The notes below the pieces were generated by a model. That model ran no database searches. It worked only from the letters and a program-made list of their open reading frames with translations, and had not been told where the DNA came from. The translations under genes were made by a program, and so were the position numbers. Source: Pseudomonas sp. LS1212 (GTDB lineage: Bacteria; Pseudomonadota; Gammaproteobacteria; Pseudomonadales; Pseudomonadaceae). From it: DNA of 64,000 bases. Shown piece after piece: positions 27,248 through 35,577 of this stretch (within the stretch, counting starts at the first letter, position 1; the number at the start of each line of letters is the position of its first letter). The stretch is from positions 905,001 to 969,000 of the forward strand of contig NZ_CP102951.1 of NCBI RefSeq assembly GCF_024741815.1, in the 5' to 3' direction.

Positions 27248-28040
27248 CGCGAACCAGGCGCCGATCGGCGTGTTCGATTCCGGGGTCGGCGGCTTGTCGG
27301 TGTTGGGTGAGATCCGTCATCTGTTGCCTGATGAGTCGCTGCTGTATGTTGCAGATTGCGGGCACATTCCTTATGGCGAGAAATCCCCCGAGTTCATTCG
27401 CCAGCGCTGCCGCAAGGTAGCCGAGTTTTTTCATGCCCGGGGTGCCAAGGCATTCGTGCTGGCCTGCAATACCGCTACCGTGGCGGCGGTTGCCGATTTG
27501 CGCGAACAGTACCCACACTGGCCCATCATCGGCATGGAGCCTGCGGTGAAGCCGGCAGCGGCCGCCACCCGCACGGGGGTGGTCGGCGTTCTGGCCACCA
27601 CCGGGACCTTGCAGAGTGCAAAGTTCGCGGCCTTGCTCGACCGCTTCGCCAACGATGTACGGGTGATCACCCGACCTTGCCCAGGCCTGGTGGAACTCAT
27701 CGAGCAGGGTGAGCTGCAAAGCCCGGCCCTGCGTGAACTGCTGGCCGGTTATGTCGAGCCTTTGCTGGCCGGTGGCTGCGACACGCTGATTCTCGGCTGC
27801 ACTCACTACCCCTTCCTCAAGCCTCTGCTGCACGAAATGGTGCCTGAATCGGTGGCAATCATCGATACCGGCGCGGCGGTAGCCAGGCAACTCAAACGAC
27901 TGCTCGGTGAAAGGGCGTTGTTGGCAACAGGGCCGTCGTTGCCTGCGCAGTTCTGGACGAGTGCCGATACCGAGCATTTTAGCAAGATCCTACCTATGCT
28001 CTGGATTAAGAGTGGCGACGTGCATAAATTCGACCTGTGA
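27234..28040 (+). CDS. murI: Glutamate racemase
   Basis: This 268-residue MurI makes D-glutamate for peptidoglycan. Both catalytic cysteines are visible: FVLACNTATVAA near residue 75 and LILGCTHYPFL near 187. The N-terminal IGVFDSGVGGLSVL is diagnostic. ATG at 27234 and at 27240 are both possible starts; both lie within the end of moeB, so the gene is translationally coupled. It closes the hemA-murI operon. Confidence 0.95.
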   Translation: MPMPDANQAPIGVFDSGVGGLSVLGEIRHLLPDESLLYVADCGHIPYGEKSPEFIRQRCRKVAEFFHARGAKAFVLACNTATVAAVADLREQYPHWPIIGMEPAVKPAAAATRTGVVGVLATTGTLQSAKFAALLDRFANDVRVITRPCPGLVELIEQGELQSPALRELLAGYVEPLLAGGCDTLILGCTHYPFLKPLLHEMVPESVAIIDTGAAVARQLKRLLGERALLATGPSLPAQFWTSADTEHFSKILPMLWIKSGDVHKFDL

Positions 28041-28157
28041 GAAAGTGCGCAAAGCATTCGATTCGGGTGAACTAACACGCAACCACCGATTTCTATAAGT
28101 TGCCGAGTGCGGCGACAAAAAAGTCCAACAGCTGTATTGGAAAGCAGGATGTTGCTC

Positions 28158-28676
28158 ATGAATAAACTACTTGGTCTGGCTGCGCTTGCAGTCATCAGTC
28201 TGGGGCAATCGCTCACAGTGCAGGCAGCGGATGTTTCCTTTTCCGTAGGTCAGACCGCTGAGTCCACCATGACCTATCGCCTGGGCCTGCAGTCGAATTG
28301 GGATGCCAGTTGGTGGCAAACCAGTGTCGGGCGCATTACCGGTTATTGGGATGGTGCCTACACCTATTGGGACGGTGACGAGACCAGCAGCAACCATAGT
28401 CTTTCATTCGCTCCGGTCTTCGTTTATGAGTTCGCTGGCGAGTCGATCAAGCCTTATATCGAGATTGGTGTCGGTGTGGCGGCTTTCTCCAGTACTGAAG
28501 TAGAAAGCAATGAACTAGGGTCATCCTTCCAGTTCGAAGACCGTATTGGTTTGGGCCTGCGATTTGCCGGAGGGCAGGAAGTCGGCATTCGCGCCATCCA
28601 CTATTCAAATGGCGGATTGCAGAAACCCAACGACGGTATCGAAAGCTACGCCGTGCATTACCGTATGCCGCTGTAA
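28158..28676 (+). CDS. pagL: PagL lipid A 3-O-deacylase
   Basis: This 172-residue outer-membrane beta-barrel enzyme removes the 3-linked acyl chain of lipid A. A signal peptide (about 1-23, ending VQAAD) precedes eight amphipathic strands. The catalytic His, Ser and Glu are in the C-terminal IHYSNGGLQKPNDGIESYA: the His-x-Ser pair and the Glu 14 residues after the His, the same spacing as in P. aeruginosa PagL. The start at 28158 has AGGA upstream. It lies after murI, 117 bp away, and may have its own promoter. Confidence 0.94.
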   Translation: MNKLLGLAALAVISLGQSLTVQAADVSFSVGQTAESTMTYRLGLQSNWDASWWQTSVGRITGYWDGAYTYWDGDETSSNHSLSFAPVFVYEFAGESIKPYIEIGVGVAAFSSTEVESNELGSSFQFEDRIGLGLRFAGGQEVGIRAIHYSNGGLQKPNDGIESYAVHYRMPL

Positions 28677-28710
28677 GGGTGAGCACTTTACGCAGTCTGG
28701 CGGTGGGGTG

Positions 28711-29424
28711 TCAGTGCTGCACCTTGTGCGGCAACGGCCAGAGGTTGGCAAGGAGCAGGGCGGGGAAAACGATTTCCCTGGGCCGCGATTGCAGGCGGTC
28801 GTTCAAGTAAATCGCAGCTTTTTCAGCGGGCCATAACAACGGTGTCGCGACCTTGCCCTTGGCGCAAGAGAGCGAGCCATCGGGGACAGGGCAGACCACT
28901 GTCATATCGATTTCGTCCCGGGCCAGCTCGCGTTTCATCCTCTTGAGCAAAATGTTCAGGCCGGTAGGCGGCACACCGTCTTTGCTACCGGGCAGCGGTA
29001 GCCAGGTAATCGAGCTGGCAATGGCCACCACATGCGGTTCGTGCCCTTGGCGAAGCAGAGGCAACGCCGATTCGAAGCAGTGTTGACTGGCCAACAGATT
29101 GGTTGCGATGACGCGCTCGAACACCTTGTCATCCAACGCGCCGGCATCGACATATTCACACGTCCCGGCATTCAGAATCAGAGTATCCAATGTGCCCCAG
29201 GCCTGGGCGATTCGCTCGCCAATGGCCCGAGCCTCGACGCGGTCACTCAGGTTTCCCGGTGCATACAGGACCTGTCCGGGAAAGCGCTCTGCCATTCCCA
29301 TCAATGAAGCGCTGCAATTGCCGCTCAAGGCCAGCTGGGCACCACCGAGCAACAGGTGCTCGGCCAGCGCTGAGCCCAGGCCACTGCTGGCGCCGGTCAA
29401 CCAGATACGTCGTGACATGCTCAT
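28711..29424 (-). CDS. Short-chain dehydrogenase-like protein lacking the YxxxK motif
   Basis: This 237-residue protein has the SDR Rossmann motif LTGASSGLG (about 9-17), the NAG motif (LILNAGTCEY) and the conserved ASS serine region. The catalytic Tyr and Lys should follow some 10-15 residues after ASS, but the sequence reads GSKDGVPPTGLNILLKRM, with neither residue in register. The PG motif after strand 6 is also changed (CPVPDG). The frame is open and complete, so this is either a decayed enzyme or a repurposed nucleotide-binding protein. It follows the MerR gene by 113 bp on the same strand. Confidence 0.82.
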   Translation of the reverse strand: MSMSRRIWLTGASSGLGSALAEHLLLGGAQLALSGNCSASLMGMAERFPGQVLYAPGNLSDRVEARAIGERIAQAWGTLDTLILNAGTCEYVDAGALDDKVFERVIATNLLASQHCFESALPLLRQGHEPHVVAIASSITWLPLPGSKDGVPPTGLNILLKRMKRELARDEIDMTVVCPVPDGSLSCAKGKVATPLLWPAEKAAIYLNDRLQSRPREIVFPALLLANLWPLPHKVQH

Positions 29425-29536
29425 CCGATGCTCCTTTTGGCCGGGCAGGCAGAGGGGCTAAAAACATGGCAGGTACTACGGTCGGTCCGGCCTCGTAGAT
29501 CGCTGCGCAACCAGATCAGATGCATGCTTTTCCTGT

Positions 29537-30484
29537 TCATGCCGGTTGTGACTGGAGAAGCTTCAGTTGTTGCAGGCACTGATAGGCTGACAGGAGATCC
29601 TCGCTCAGATGCAATCCTGCAATAACAGTGAGCGATTCACGCAGTTCAGCCTTATGGATGATGACCGCAGGCCCACACAGGAGTTTCGGACAATCGATGC
29701 CCTTCAATAACCGCCCGAGCTGGGTAGGGTTGAGTGCTTTGCTGGCACTGAGCAGCACCGCGCGTGCTGCGAGCCGGTCGATGGCCAGGGCCAGTTCGCC
29801 GGCCGGCAACGGCCAATCAAATACCTCCACGGGGCAGCCAGCGCTACTGACCAGCCAGGCGATCAGCCACAGCTGTGGGTCCAGTGGCAGGTCGGAATGG
29901 TTGATCAACAAGAGCGGCGGACCATTGAGTTGCCGGTTGTTGTGATAGATCCGCGCGCCGAGTTTGCTGCGCAGCCAGGAATGGAAGAACACTCGCTCCA
30001 TCTGCATGCCGAATTGGCCCTGCCAGCGCTGTTCCAGGTCGACCATCAACGGGATCAGCAGTTGTTCGCACAGGGTCGTGGGAGGGTAGAGCGCCATCGC
30101 TTGATTGATGCTTTCATCGAGACGGCGCTCGGCCAGCTCACCGACGCTTTGTAGCACGCTTTGACGCATGGCCAGCCACTCACTGGTTTCTGACTCCCGC
30201 AGGCCCTGGGGCGGGGAGTGGAGCAGCGCCTTGACCTGGCTTACCGACACGCCACGGTTGAGCCAGGTCAGAATGTTCTGGATCCGCTGGACATGCCCAT
30301 CGTTGTAGAGCCGGTGCCCCTTGGCCGTACGCTGCGGCACGATCAAGCCATAGCGGCGTTCCCAGGCACGCAGGGTTATGGCATTGACGCCCGTCTGGCG
30401 CGCCACTTCGCGGATCGGCAGCCAGCCTTCGGCTTGATTGCAGAGCGCTTTGGGGGGTGGTAGGGCCATGGCTTCAGTTCGCAT
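29537..30484 (-). CDS. MerR-family regulator of the CarH/LitR type
   Basis: This 315-residue protein has an N-terminal MerR helix-turn-helix (IREVARQTGVNAITLRAWERRYGL, about residues 24-47, then the wing). The C-terminal region is like the B12-binding part of CarH/LitR. The B12 features are degraded: the Trp is kept (W154) but the usual Glu-His pair reads Glu-Arg (E163-R164), and no DxHxxG motif is seen. In pseudomonads, LitR-type regulators without cobalamin binding have been described in light responses. Its stop lies 113 bp from the SDR gene, and its start overlaps the DUF1722 gene by 11 nt. Confidence 0.85.
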   Translation of the reverse strand: MRTEAMALPPPKALCNQAEGWLPIREVARQTGVNAITLRAWERRYGLIVPQRTAKGHRLYNDGHVQRIQNILTWLNRGVSVSQVKALLHSPPQGLRESETSEWLAMRQSVLQSVGELAERRLDESINQAMALYPPTTLCEQLLIPLMVDLEQRWQGQFGMQMERVFFHSWLRSKLGARIYHNNRQLNGPPLLLINHSDLPLDPQLWLIAWLVSSAGCPVEVFDWPLPAGELALAIDRLAARAVLLSASKALNPTQLGRLLKGIDCPKLLCGPAVIIHKAELRESLTVIAGLHLSEDLLSAYQCLQQLKLLQSQPA

Positions 30485-30953
30485 TTTGCAGGTGGGTACT
30501 GTCCGGGTGCTGCTGCAGGTAAACCTGTTGGAGCAGGTACGGGTCGGGATGTTGGCGCAGGTGCTGCTTGAGCAGGGTAATCGGCACCACCAGCGGCACG
30601 GTGCCTTTATGGTATCGGTCGATCGACTGGTGGATTTCCTGTCGGTCTTCGGCGCTGATGGATTTGCGCAGGTAACCGCTCAGGTGCAGCAAGACATTCG
30701 TGTGGTTGCCGCGGCTGGCAGGGTGCTTGAGCGCCTGGATCAACTGGCTGAAGTATTGCGGGCCCAGCTGTGCGGCATCGGCGTTTCCCATGCTGCCCAG
30801 CAGTTTGCCCAGCGCCTTGTACTGCGGTGGGTTGTGGGCCATGAGCAAATATTTGTAGCGGGCATGAAAGCTCGTCAGTGCACGCCGGGTCAACCCGCTT
30901 CGAAGCAGTTGTTGCCAGTCGGCATGGGCACGCGGCTCATCGAAGCAGGACAT
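30474..30953 (-). CDS. YbgA-like DUF1722 protein
   Basis: This 159-residue protein has the DUF1722 pattern: FHARYKYLLMAHNPPQYKALG near the N-terminus, then HTNVLLHLSGYLRKSIS, and a C-terminal GTVPLVVPITLLKQHLR with PYLLQQVYL. In E. coli, ybgA lies directly before the photolyase gene phr. Here it overlaps the MerR gene and no photolyase is present. A strong GGAGGTGA ribosome site precedes the ATG, and a near-consensus sigma-70 promoter (TTGACT, 16 nt, TATGAT) lies upstream with TGTACA sites around its -35 box. Confidence 0.88.
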   Translation of the reverse strand: MSCFDEPRAHADWQQLLRSGLTRRALTSFHARYKYLLMAHNPPQYKALGKLLGSMGNADAAQLGPQYFSQLIQALKHPASRGNHTNVLLHLSGYLRKSISAEDRQEIHQSIDRYHKGTVPLVVPITLLKQHLRQHPDPYLLQQVYLQQHPDSTHLQNAN

Positions 30954-30975
30954 GTCTCACCTCCGTAGAGGAACC

Positions 30976-31049
30976 TGTACATAAAGGCCGTCATGCACAA
31001 TCTTGGTTCATCATAAAAGTGTTGGTGTACAAGTCAAATAGTTTGTATA
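30976..31049 (-). promoter_or_regulatory. Promoter of the DUF1722-MerR operon with two paired TGTACA sites
   Basis: On the minus strand -35 TTGACT (31037-31032) and -10 TATGAT (31015-31010) are 16 nt apart. Two pairs of half-sites have an 18-nt period: TGTACA at 31026 with TGTATA at 31044, straddling the -35 box, and TGTACA at 30976 with TGCACA at 30994, in the leader. The layout suits binding of a MerR-type dimer that controls the promoter, possibly the MerR protein encoded in the operon. Confidence 0.65.
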
Positions 31050-31127
31050 ACTTTGATGAACGGATTTTTTACAGGGCATGGCTTGCATACAAGGGCCGCC
31101 ATCGACGCGCAATGGATCTGCCCCTGA

Positions 31128-32117
31128 TCAATCAAGGTGTTCGAGCAGGCGCCGAGCCGCTTCCTGGCCACTGAGCCATGCACCTTCGACCCGGCCCGAC
31201 AGGCACCAGTCACCACATACGTACAGGCCCAGGTCGGCATCGGCCAGGGCGCCCCATTCATGTGCGACAGCCGGTCGGGCATACAGCCAGCGGTGGGCGA
31301 GGGTAAAAGTCGGCGCAGGCACCACGCAGCCGAGCAGTTCGGCAAATGCACCGTGCAATTGCTCGATCGCTTGCTCCTTGGCCAGGCCGATATGCTTCTT
31401 GCTCCAACTACTGCTGGCGTGTAGCACCCAGGTGTCAGGGGTGCTTTCGCGACCGGGCTTGCTGCGGTTGAGGGCGAGCCAGTCCAGTGGGCCGTCCTGG
31501 ACGAAGCAGCCTTGCACGGGGGTGTCCAGCGGTGTATCGAAAGCCAGGGCAACCGCCCAGGTGGGCTCCATTTTCACACCCGCCGCGACGTTTGCGAGCT
31601 TCGGTGCAACCGTCGTCAGCAGGGCATTGGCCTGGGGCGCCGGGACAGCAATGATCACATGACTGAAGGGGCCGTGGTCGCAGTCTTCGATGTCATGTAG
31701 AAACCAATGCTGTTCGCCTCGGAAGACGTCGCTGATCCGGCAGGAAAAGGTTCTTGGCAAATCACCGAGCATGGCCCGGGTGATGGCGCCCATGCACGGT
31801 ACTCCGACCCATCGGGTCTGCTCGTCGGGAGACGGCATGAGATTGCCGGCACGGTAGTTATAAAGCTGCGGCGTCCACTCTTGGATACAACCCTTGGCTT
31901 GCCACTGCTGTATCTGTTCGACAAAACGGCGATCCCGCGCAGTGAAATACTGTGCGCCCAAGTCCAGCGCACCGGCATCGCTGCGCTTGCTGGACATGCG
32001 CCCGCCGCAGCCGTGGCTCTTGTCGAACAAGTGAACGGCCTGCCCGGCTTTGTGCAAAGCCTGGGCCGCCGAGAGTCCGGCGATGCCGGTGCCGATGATT
32101 GCGATAGGTACAGTCAT
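31128..32117 (-). CDS. Renalase-like FAD-dependent oxidoreductase
   Basis: This 329-residue flavoprotein has the N-terminal FAD loop IIGTGIAGLSAAQALHKAG and the GGRMSSKR motif common to bacterial renalases and related amine oxidases. The C-terminal VCGDWCLSGRVEGAW segment closes the FAD site. Bacterial renalase repairs isomeric NAD(P)H that blocks dehydrogenases. ATG at 32117 (MTVPIAIIG) is chosen because the FAD loop follows it directly. The gene has its own promoter near 32134-32161 and a TGTACA pair just upstream, so it may share control with the MerR operon. Confidence 0.85.
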   Translation of the reverse strand: MTVPIAIIGTGIAGLSAAQALHKAGQAVHLFDKSHGCGGRMSSKRSDAGALDLGAQYFTARDRRFVEQIQQWQAKGCIQEWTPQLYNYRAGNLMPSPDEQTRWVGVPCMGAITRAMLGDLPRTFSCRISDVFRGEQHWFLHDIEDCDHGPFSHVIIAVPAPQANALLTTVAPKLANVAAGVKMEPTWAVALAFDTPLDTPVQGCFVQDGPLDWLALNRSKPGRESTPDTWVLHASSSWSKKHIGLAKEQAIEQLHGAFAELLGCVVPAPTFTLAHRWLYARPAVAHEWGALADADLGLYVCGDWCLSGRVEGAWLSGQEAARRLLEHLD

Positions 32118-32164
32118 AGTGGCCTCGTTACCCTCTATACACAGACTACGCTGTAGCACAAACC

Positions 32165-32188
32165 TGTACAATAATGAATTTCGGTACA
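32165..32188 (-). promoter_or_regulatory. Paired TGTACA site upstream of the renalase-like gene
   Basis: TGTACA (32165) and GGTACA (32183) are 18 nt apart, the same period as the two pairs at the DUF1722 promoter. The flanking AACC before TGTACA is also shared with the site at 30976. On the minus strand they lie just upstream of a candidate promoter (TTGTGC, 16 nt, TATAGA at 32161-32134). Confidence 0.6.
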
Positions 32189-32312
32189 ACTTGCTCCATT
32201 CATGGCTGACAGGGTTTGGCCTATGGTTTATTTGTGAGTGTCTGCAGTTAAAGAGCCTTGCTCTTAAAAATAGACTAGTGATCGACGCTCAACGCCACGC
32301 GAGGATGCGCAC

Positions 32313-33215
32313 ATGCACATATTGCTGACCGGCGGTACGGGTTTGATGGGGCGACAGCTCTGCCAGCACTGGTTGGGGCAAGGGCATCGACTCACGGTGT
32401 GGAGCAGGCGCCCCGGGCAGGTGGCCAAACTTTGCGGTGCCGCCGTCAGGGGGATCGGCCAGCTCCAGGAGTATGGAGCAGAGCCAATCGATGCGGTGAT
32501 CAACCTGGCCGGCGAACCGATTGCCGATCGACCCTGGACAGCCCGGCGCCGGGCATTGCTCTGGGGTAGCCGCATCACGTTGACCGAGCAGTTGCTGTCG
32601 TGGCTCGAACAACGATCACAACGGCCGGCAGTGTTGATCTCGGGTTCGGCGACAGGCTGGTACGGCGATGCCGGCGAGCGTGAGCTGAGCGAGGATTCGC
32701 AGCCGGTCAAAGAGGATTTCGCCAGCCATCTTTGCCTCGCCTGGGAAGAAACCGCGCAACGTGCCGAAACCTTGGGCATTCGGGTGGTGCTGGTGCGCAC
32801 CGGGCTGGTACTGGCCAGCGAGGGCGGGCTGCTTTCACGTCTGCGCCTGCCTTTCAAACTGGGCCTGGGCGGTCCGATCGGCGATGGCCGGCAGTGGATG
32901 CCGTGGATCCATATACACGATCAAATCGCCCTGATTGACTTTCTTTTGCACCGCGCTGACGCCAGCGGTCCTTATAATGCCTGCGCCCCGGAGCCGGTAC
33001 GCAATGGCGAGTTCGCCAAGCGATTGGGCAAGGTCCTGCACCGCCCGGCCATTATGCCGATGCCGGCGTTGCTCCTGCGCGCGGGGCTCGGCGAGTTGTC
33101 CGGGTTGTTGCTGGGCGGGCAGAGGGCCCGGCCGGTTCGTTTACTGGCGGCAGGTTTCACCTTCCGTTTCAATGATGTGGAATCGGCCCTGGACGAGCTG
33201 TCCAGTCGCCTCTGA
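32313..33215 (+). CDS. TIGR01777-family NAD-dependent epimerase (YfcH type)
   Basis: This 300-residue SDR-extended protein has the N-terminal LLTGGTGLMGRQLCQHWL nucleotide loop and the SGSATGWYGDAGE and EDFASHLCLAWE motifs of the YfcH/SDR39U1 family. Function is unproven. GAGGA lies upstream of the ATG. It is followed by hemH 13 bp later, as in other pseudomonads, so a role near porphyrin or redox metabolism is possible but unproven. Confidence 0.92.
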   Translation: MHILLTGGTGLMGRQLCQHWLGQGHRLTVWSRRPGQVAKLCGAAVRGIGQLQEYGAEPIDAVINLAGEPIADRPWTARRRALLWGSRITLTEQLLSWLEQRSQRPAVLISGSATGWYGDAGERELSEDSQPVKEDFASHLCLAWEETAQRAETLGIRVVLVRTGLVLASEGGLLSRLRLPFKLGLGGPIGDGRQWMPWIHIHDQIALIDFLLHRADASGPYNACAPEPVRNGEFAKRLGKVLHRPAIMPMPALLLRAGLGELSGLLLGGQRARPVRLLAAGFTFRFNDVESALDELSSRL

Positions 33216-33228
33216 AATAGGACGTTGC

Positions 33229-34245
33229 ATGACCGATCATGCTTTGCTGCTGGTCAATCTGGGCTCACCGGCTTCCACCGAGGTGGCCGATGTTCGCAGT
33301 TATCTCAATCAGTTTCTCATGGACCCCTACGTCATCGACCTGCCCTGGCCGATTCGGCGACTGTTGGTCTCGCTGATTCTCATCAAGCGACCGGAACAGT
33401 CAGCCCATGCCTATGCCTCGATCTGGTGGGACGAAGGCTCGCCCCTGGTGGTACTGACCCGACGCCTGCAGCAGGCGATGAGCGAGCACTGGCCCCATGG
33501 CCCGGTAGAAATGGCCATGCGTTACGGTGAGCCGTCGCTCGAGACCGTCCTGGCCAGGTTGGCAGCCCAGGGCGTTGGCAAGGTGACTCTGGCGCCGCTG
33601 TATCCGCAATTTGCCGACAGTACCGTAACCACTGTGGTGGAGCTGGCCAGGCAGATCGTGCGCGACCAGCAGTTGCCCTTGCAGCTGTCGCTGTTGCAGC
33701 CCTTCTATGATCAGCCCGAGTACATCGATGCTTTGGTCGCCAGCGCCAAACCTTACCTGGAGCAGCCGTACGATCATTTGTTGTTGAGCTTCCATGGTTT
33801 GCCCGAGCGCCATCTGAAGAAGCTCGACCCCACTGGCAAGCATTGCTTTGCGGATGCCGATTGCTGCCGTGATGCATCGCCGGAAGTCCTCGCCGTCTGC
33901 TATCGCGGGCAGTGCCTGCGTACCGCTCAAGCCTTTGCCGAGCGCATGGGCTTGCCCGAGGGCTCGTGGTCGGTGTCGTTCCAGTCGCGCCTGGGCCGGG
34001 CCAAATGGATCGAACCCTATACCGAAGCGCGGCTCGACGAATTGGCCAGGCAGGGCGTGAAGAAAATCATGGTCATGTGCCCGGCCTTCGTTGCCGATTG
34101 CATCGAGACGCTGGAGGAGATCGGTGATCGCGGGCGCGAGCAGTTCCTGGAGGCTGGCGGTGAGGAGTTGGTGTTGGTGCCTTGCCTGAACAATCACCCG
34201 GAGTGGGTGCAGGCGTTGAAGACGCTGTGTGAGCGGGCGGTCTAG
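33229..34245 (+). CDS. hemH: Ferrochelatase
   Basis: This 338-residue enzyme inserts Fe2+ into protoporphyrin IX to make heme. The HLLLSFHGLPERH-like motif (LLLSFHGLPERH, catalytic His) is near residue 185 and the metal-site Glu-containing ETLEEIGDRGRE is near residue 290. The ATG at 33229 (MTDHALLLVNLGSP) has a GGA ribosome site; the much longer open frame upstream lies inside the previous gene and is not used. Confidence 0.96.
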   Translation: MTDHALLLVNLGSPASTEVADVRSYLNQFLMDPYVIDLPWPIRRLLVSLILIKRPEQSAHAYASIWWDEGSPLVVLTRRLQQAMSEHWPHGPVEMAMRYGEPSLETVLARLAAQGVGKVTLAPLYPQFADSTVTTVVELARQIVRDQQLPLQLSLLQPFYDQPEYIDALVASAKPYLEQPYDHLLLSFHGLPERHLKKLDPTGKHCFADADCCRDASPEVLAVCYRGQCLRTAQAFAERMGLPEGSWSVSFQSRLGRAKWIEPYTEARLDELARQGVKKIMVMCPAFVADCIETLEEIGDRGREQFLEAGGEELVLVPCLNNHPEWVQALKTLCERAV

Positions 34246-34270
34246 CGTAGTGGGGGTGACTGTTCCGGCC

Positions 34271-34297
34271 TCATCGCGGGCAAGCCCGCGATGCTTT
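34271..34297. repeat. REP hairpin serving as terminator
   Basis: ATCGCGGGCAAGCCCGCGAT is a perfect palindrome-like hairpin of the Pseudomonas REP type, followed by TTTT on the plus strand. It sits between convergent hemH and uraA. Confidence 0.8.
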
Positions 34298-34300
34298 TAG

Positions 34301-35575
34301 CTACGGCAACTGATCATCCAGTGCCTTGTTCTTCCAGCTCTCATGGCCAGGCAGCAGCAGGTTCAAGGCAATGGCAACCACGGCGCACAGGGCAATGCCC
34401 TTGAGGCCGAAGTCGTCAGGGCCGGTACCGCTGCCGATCAGAACGCCACCGATGCCGAATACTAGGGTGACCGAGACGATCACCAGGTTGCGCGCTTCGC
34501 CCAGATCGATCTTGTGGCGGATCATGGTGTTCATCCCCACCGCGGCGATCGAACCGAACAGCAGGCACAGGATCCCGCCCATGACCGGCACCGGGATGCT
34601 TTGCAGCAGGGCGCCGAACTTGCCGATGAAGGCCAGGCTGATGGCGAAAATCGCCGCCCAGGTCATGATCTTCGGGTTGTAGTTCTTGGTCAGCATCACC
34701 GCGCCGGTCACTTCGGCATAGGTGGTGTTGGGCGGTCCGCCGAACAGCCCGGCGGCAGTCGTGGCTATACCGTCACCGAAGAGGGTGCGGTGCAGGCCGG
34801 GTTTCTTCAGGTAGTCGCGACCGGTCACGCTGCCGACGGCGATAACCCCGCCGATATGCTCGATGGCCGGGGCCAGGGCCACAGGTACGATGAACAGGAT
34901 GGCCTGCCAGTTGAACTCCGGTGCGGTGAAGTGCGGCAGGGCGAGCCATGGCGCCGCCGCAATCTTCGCGGTATCGACCACGCCGAAGTAGAACGACAGG
35001 GCAAAGCCTACCAGTACCCCGGAGATGATCGGCACCAGGCGGAAGATGCCCTTGCCGAATACGGCGACGATCAGGGTGGTCAGCAGCGCCGGCATGGAAA
35101 TCAACATGGCGGTGCTGTAGGGGATCAGCTCGGTACCATCGCCGGCCTTGCCCATGGCCATGTTCGCGGCAATCGGCGCCATCGCCAGGCCAATGGAAAT
35201 GATCACCGGGCCGATGACTACCGGCGGCAGCAACCGGTCGATGAAGCCGGTGCCCTTGATCTTCACCGCCAGGCCCAGGAACGTATAAACGAACCCGGCC
35301 GCCATCACCCCGCCCATGGTCGCGGCCAGGCCGAACTGGCCCTTGGCGAGTATGATCGGCGTGATGAAGGCAAAGCTCGAGGCCAGGAACACCGGGACCT
35401 GGCGCCCGGTGACCAGTTGGAACAGCAGAGTCCCTAAACCTGCGGTAAACAGCGCGACATTCGGGTCGAGGCCTGTAATCAGCGGCATCAATACCAGTGC
35501 GCCAAAGGCTACGAAAAGCATTTGCGCGCCGGAGACGACCTGCCGCCAGAGCGGGTCCTTGAACTCATCCGGCAT
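34301..35575 (-). CDS. uraA: Uracil permease
   Basis: This 424-residue NCS2-family proton symporter has about 14 hydrophobic segments and the family motifs PxxxxExxGGxxxxxxxTG (VALAPAIEHIGGVIAVGSVTG) and FGGPPNTTYAEVTGAV. It imports uracil. Its ATG is 2 bp after the upp stop codon, so upp-uraA is one operon for uracil salvage. A REP hairpin lies after its stop. Confidence 0.96.
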   Translation of the reverse strand: MPDEFKDPLWRQVVSGAQMLFVAFGALVLMPLITGLDPNVALFTAGLGTLLFQLVTGRQVPVFLASSFAFITPIILAKGQFGLAATMGGVMAAGFVYTFLGLAVKIKGTGFIDRLLPPVVIGPVIISIGLAMAPIAANMAMGKAGDGTELIPYSTAMLISMPALLTTLIVAVFGKGIFRLVPIISGVLVGFALSFYFGVVDTAKIAAAPWLALPHFTAPEFNWQAILFIVPVALAPAIEHIGGVIAVGSVTGRDYLKKPGLHRTLFGDGIATTAAGLFGGPPNTTYAEVTGAVMLTKNYNPKIMTWAAIFAISLAFIGKFGALLQSIPVPVMGGILCLLFGSIAAVGMNTMIRHKIDLGEARNLVIVSVTLVFGIGGVLIGSGTGPDDFGLKGIALCAVVAIALNLLLPGHESWKNKALDDQLP

Positions 35576-35577
35576 TA

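Noticed and set aside
32134..32160. Fourth TGTACA-like pair (TATACA near 32136)
   Set aside because: The second half-site at the 18-nt period reads TAGCAC, which is too poor a match.
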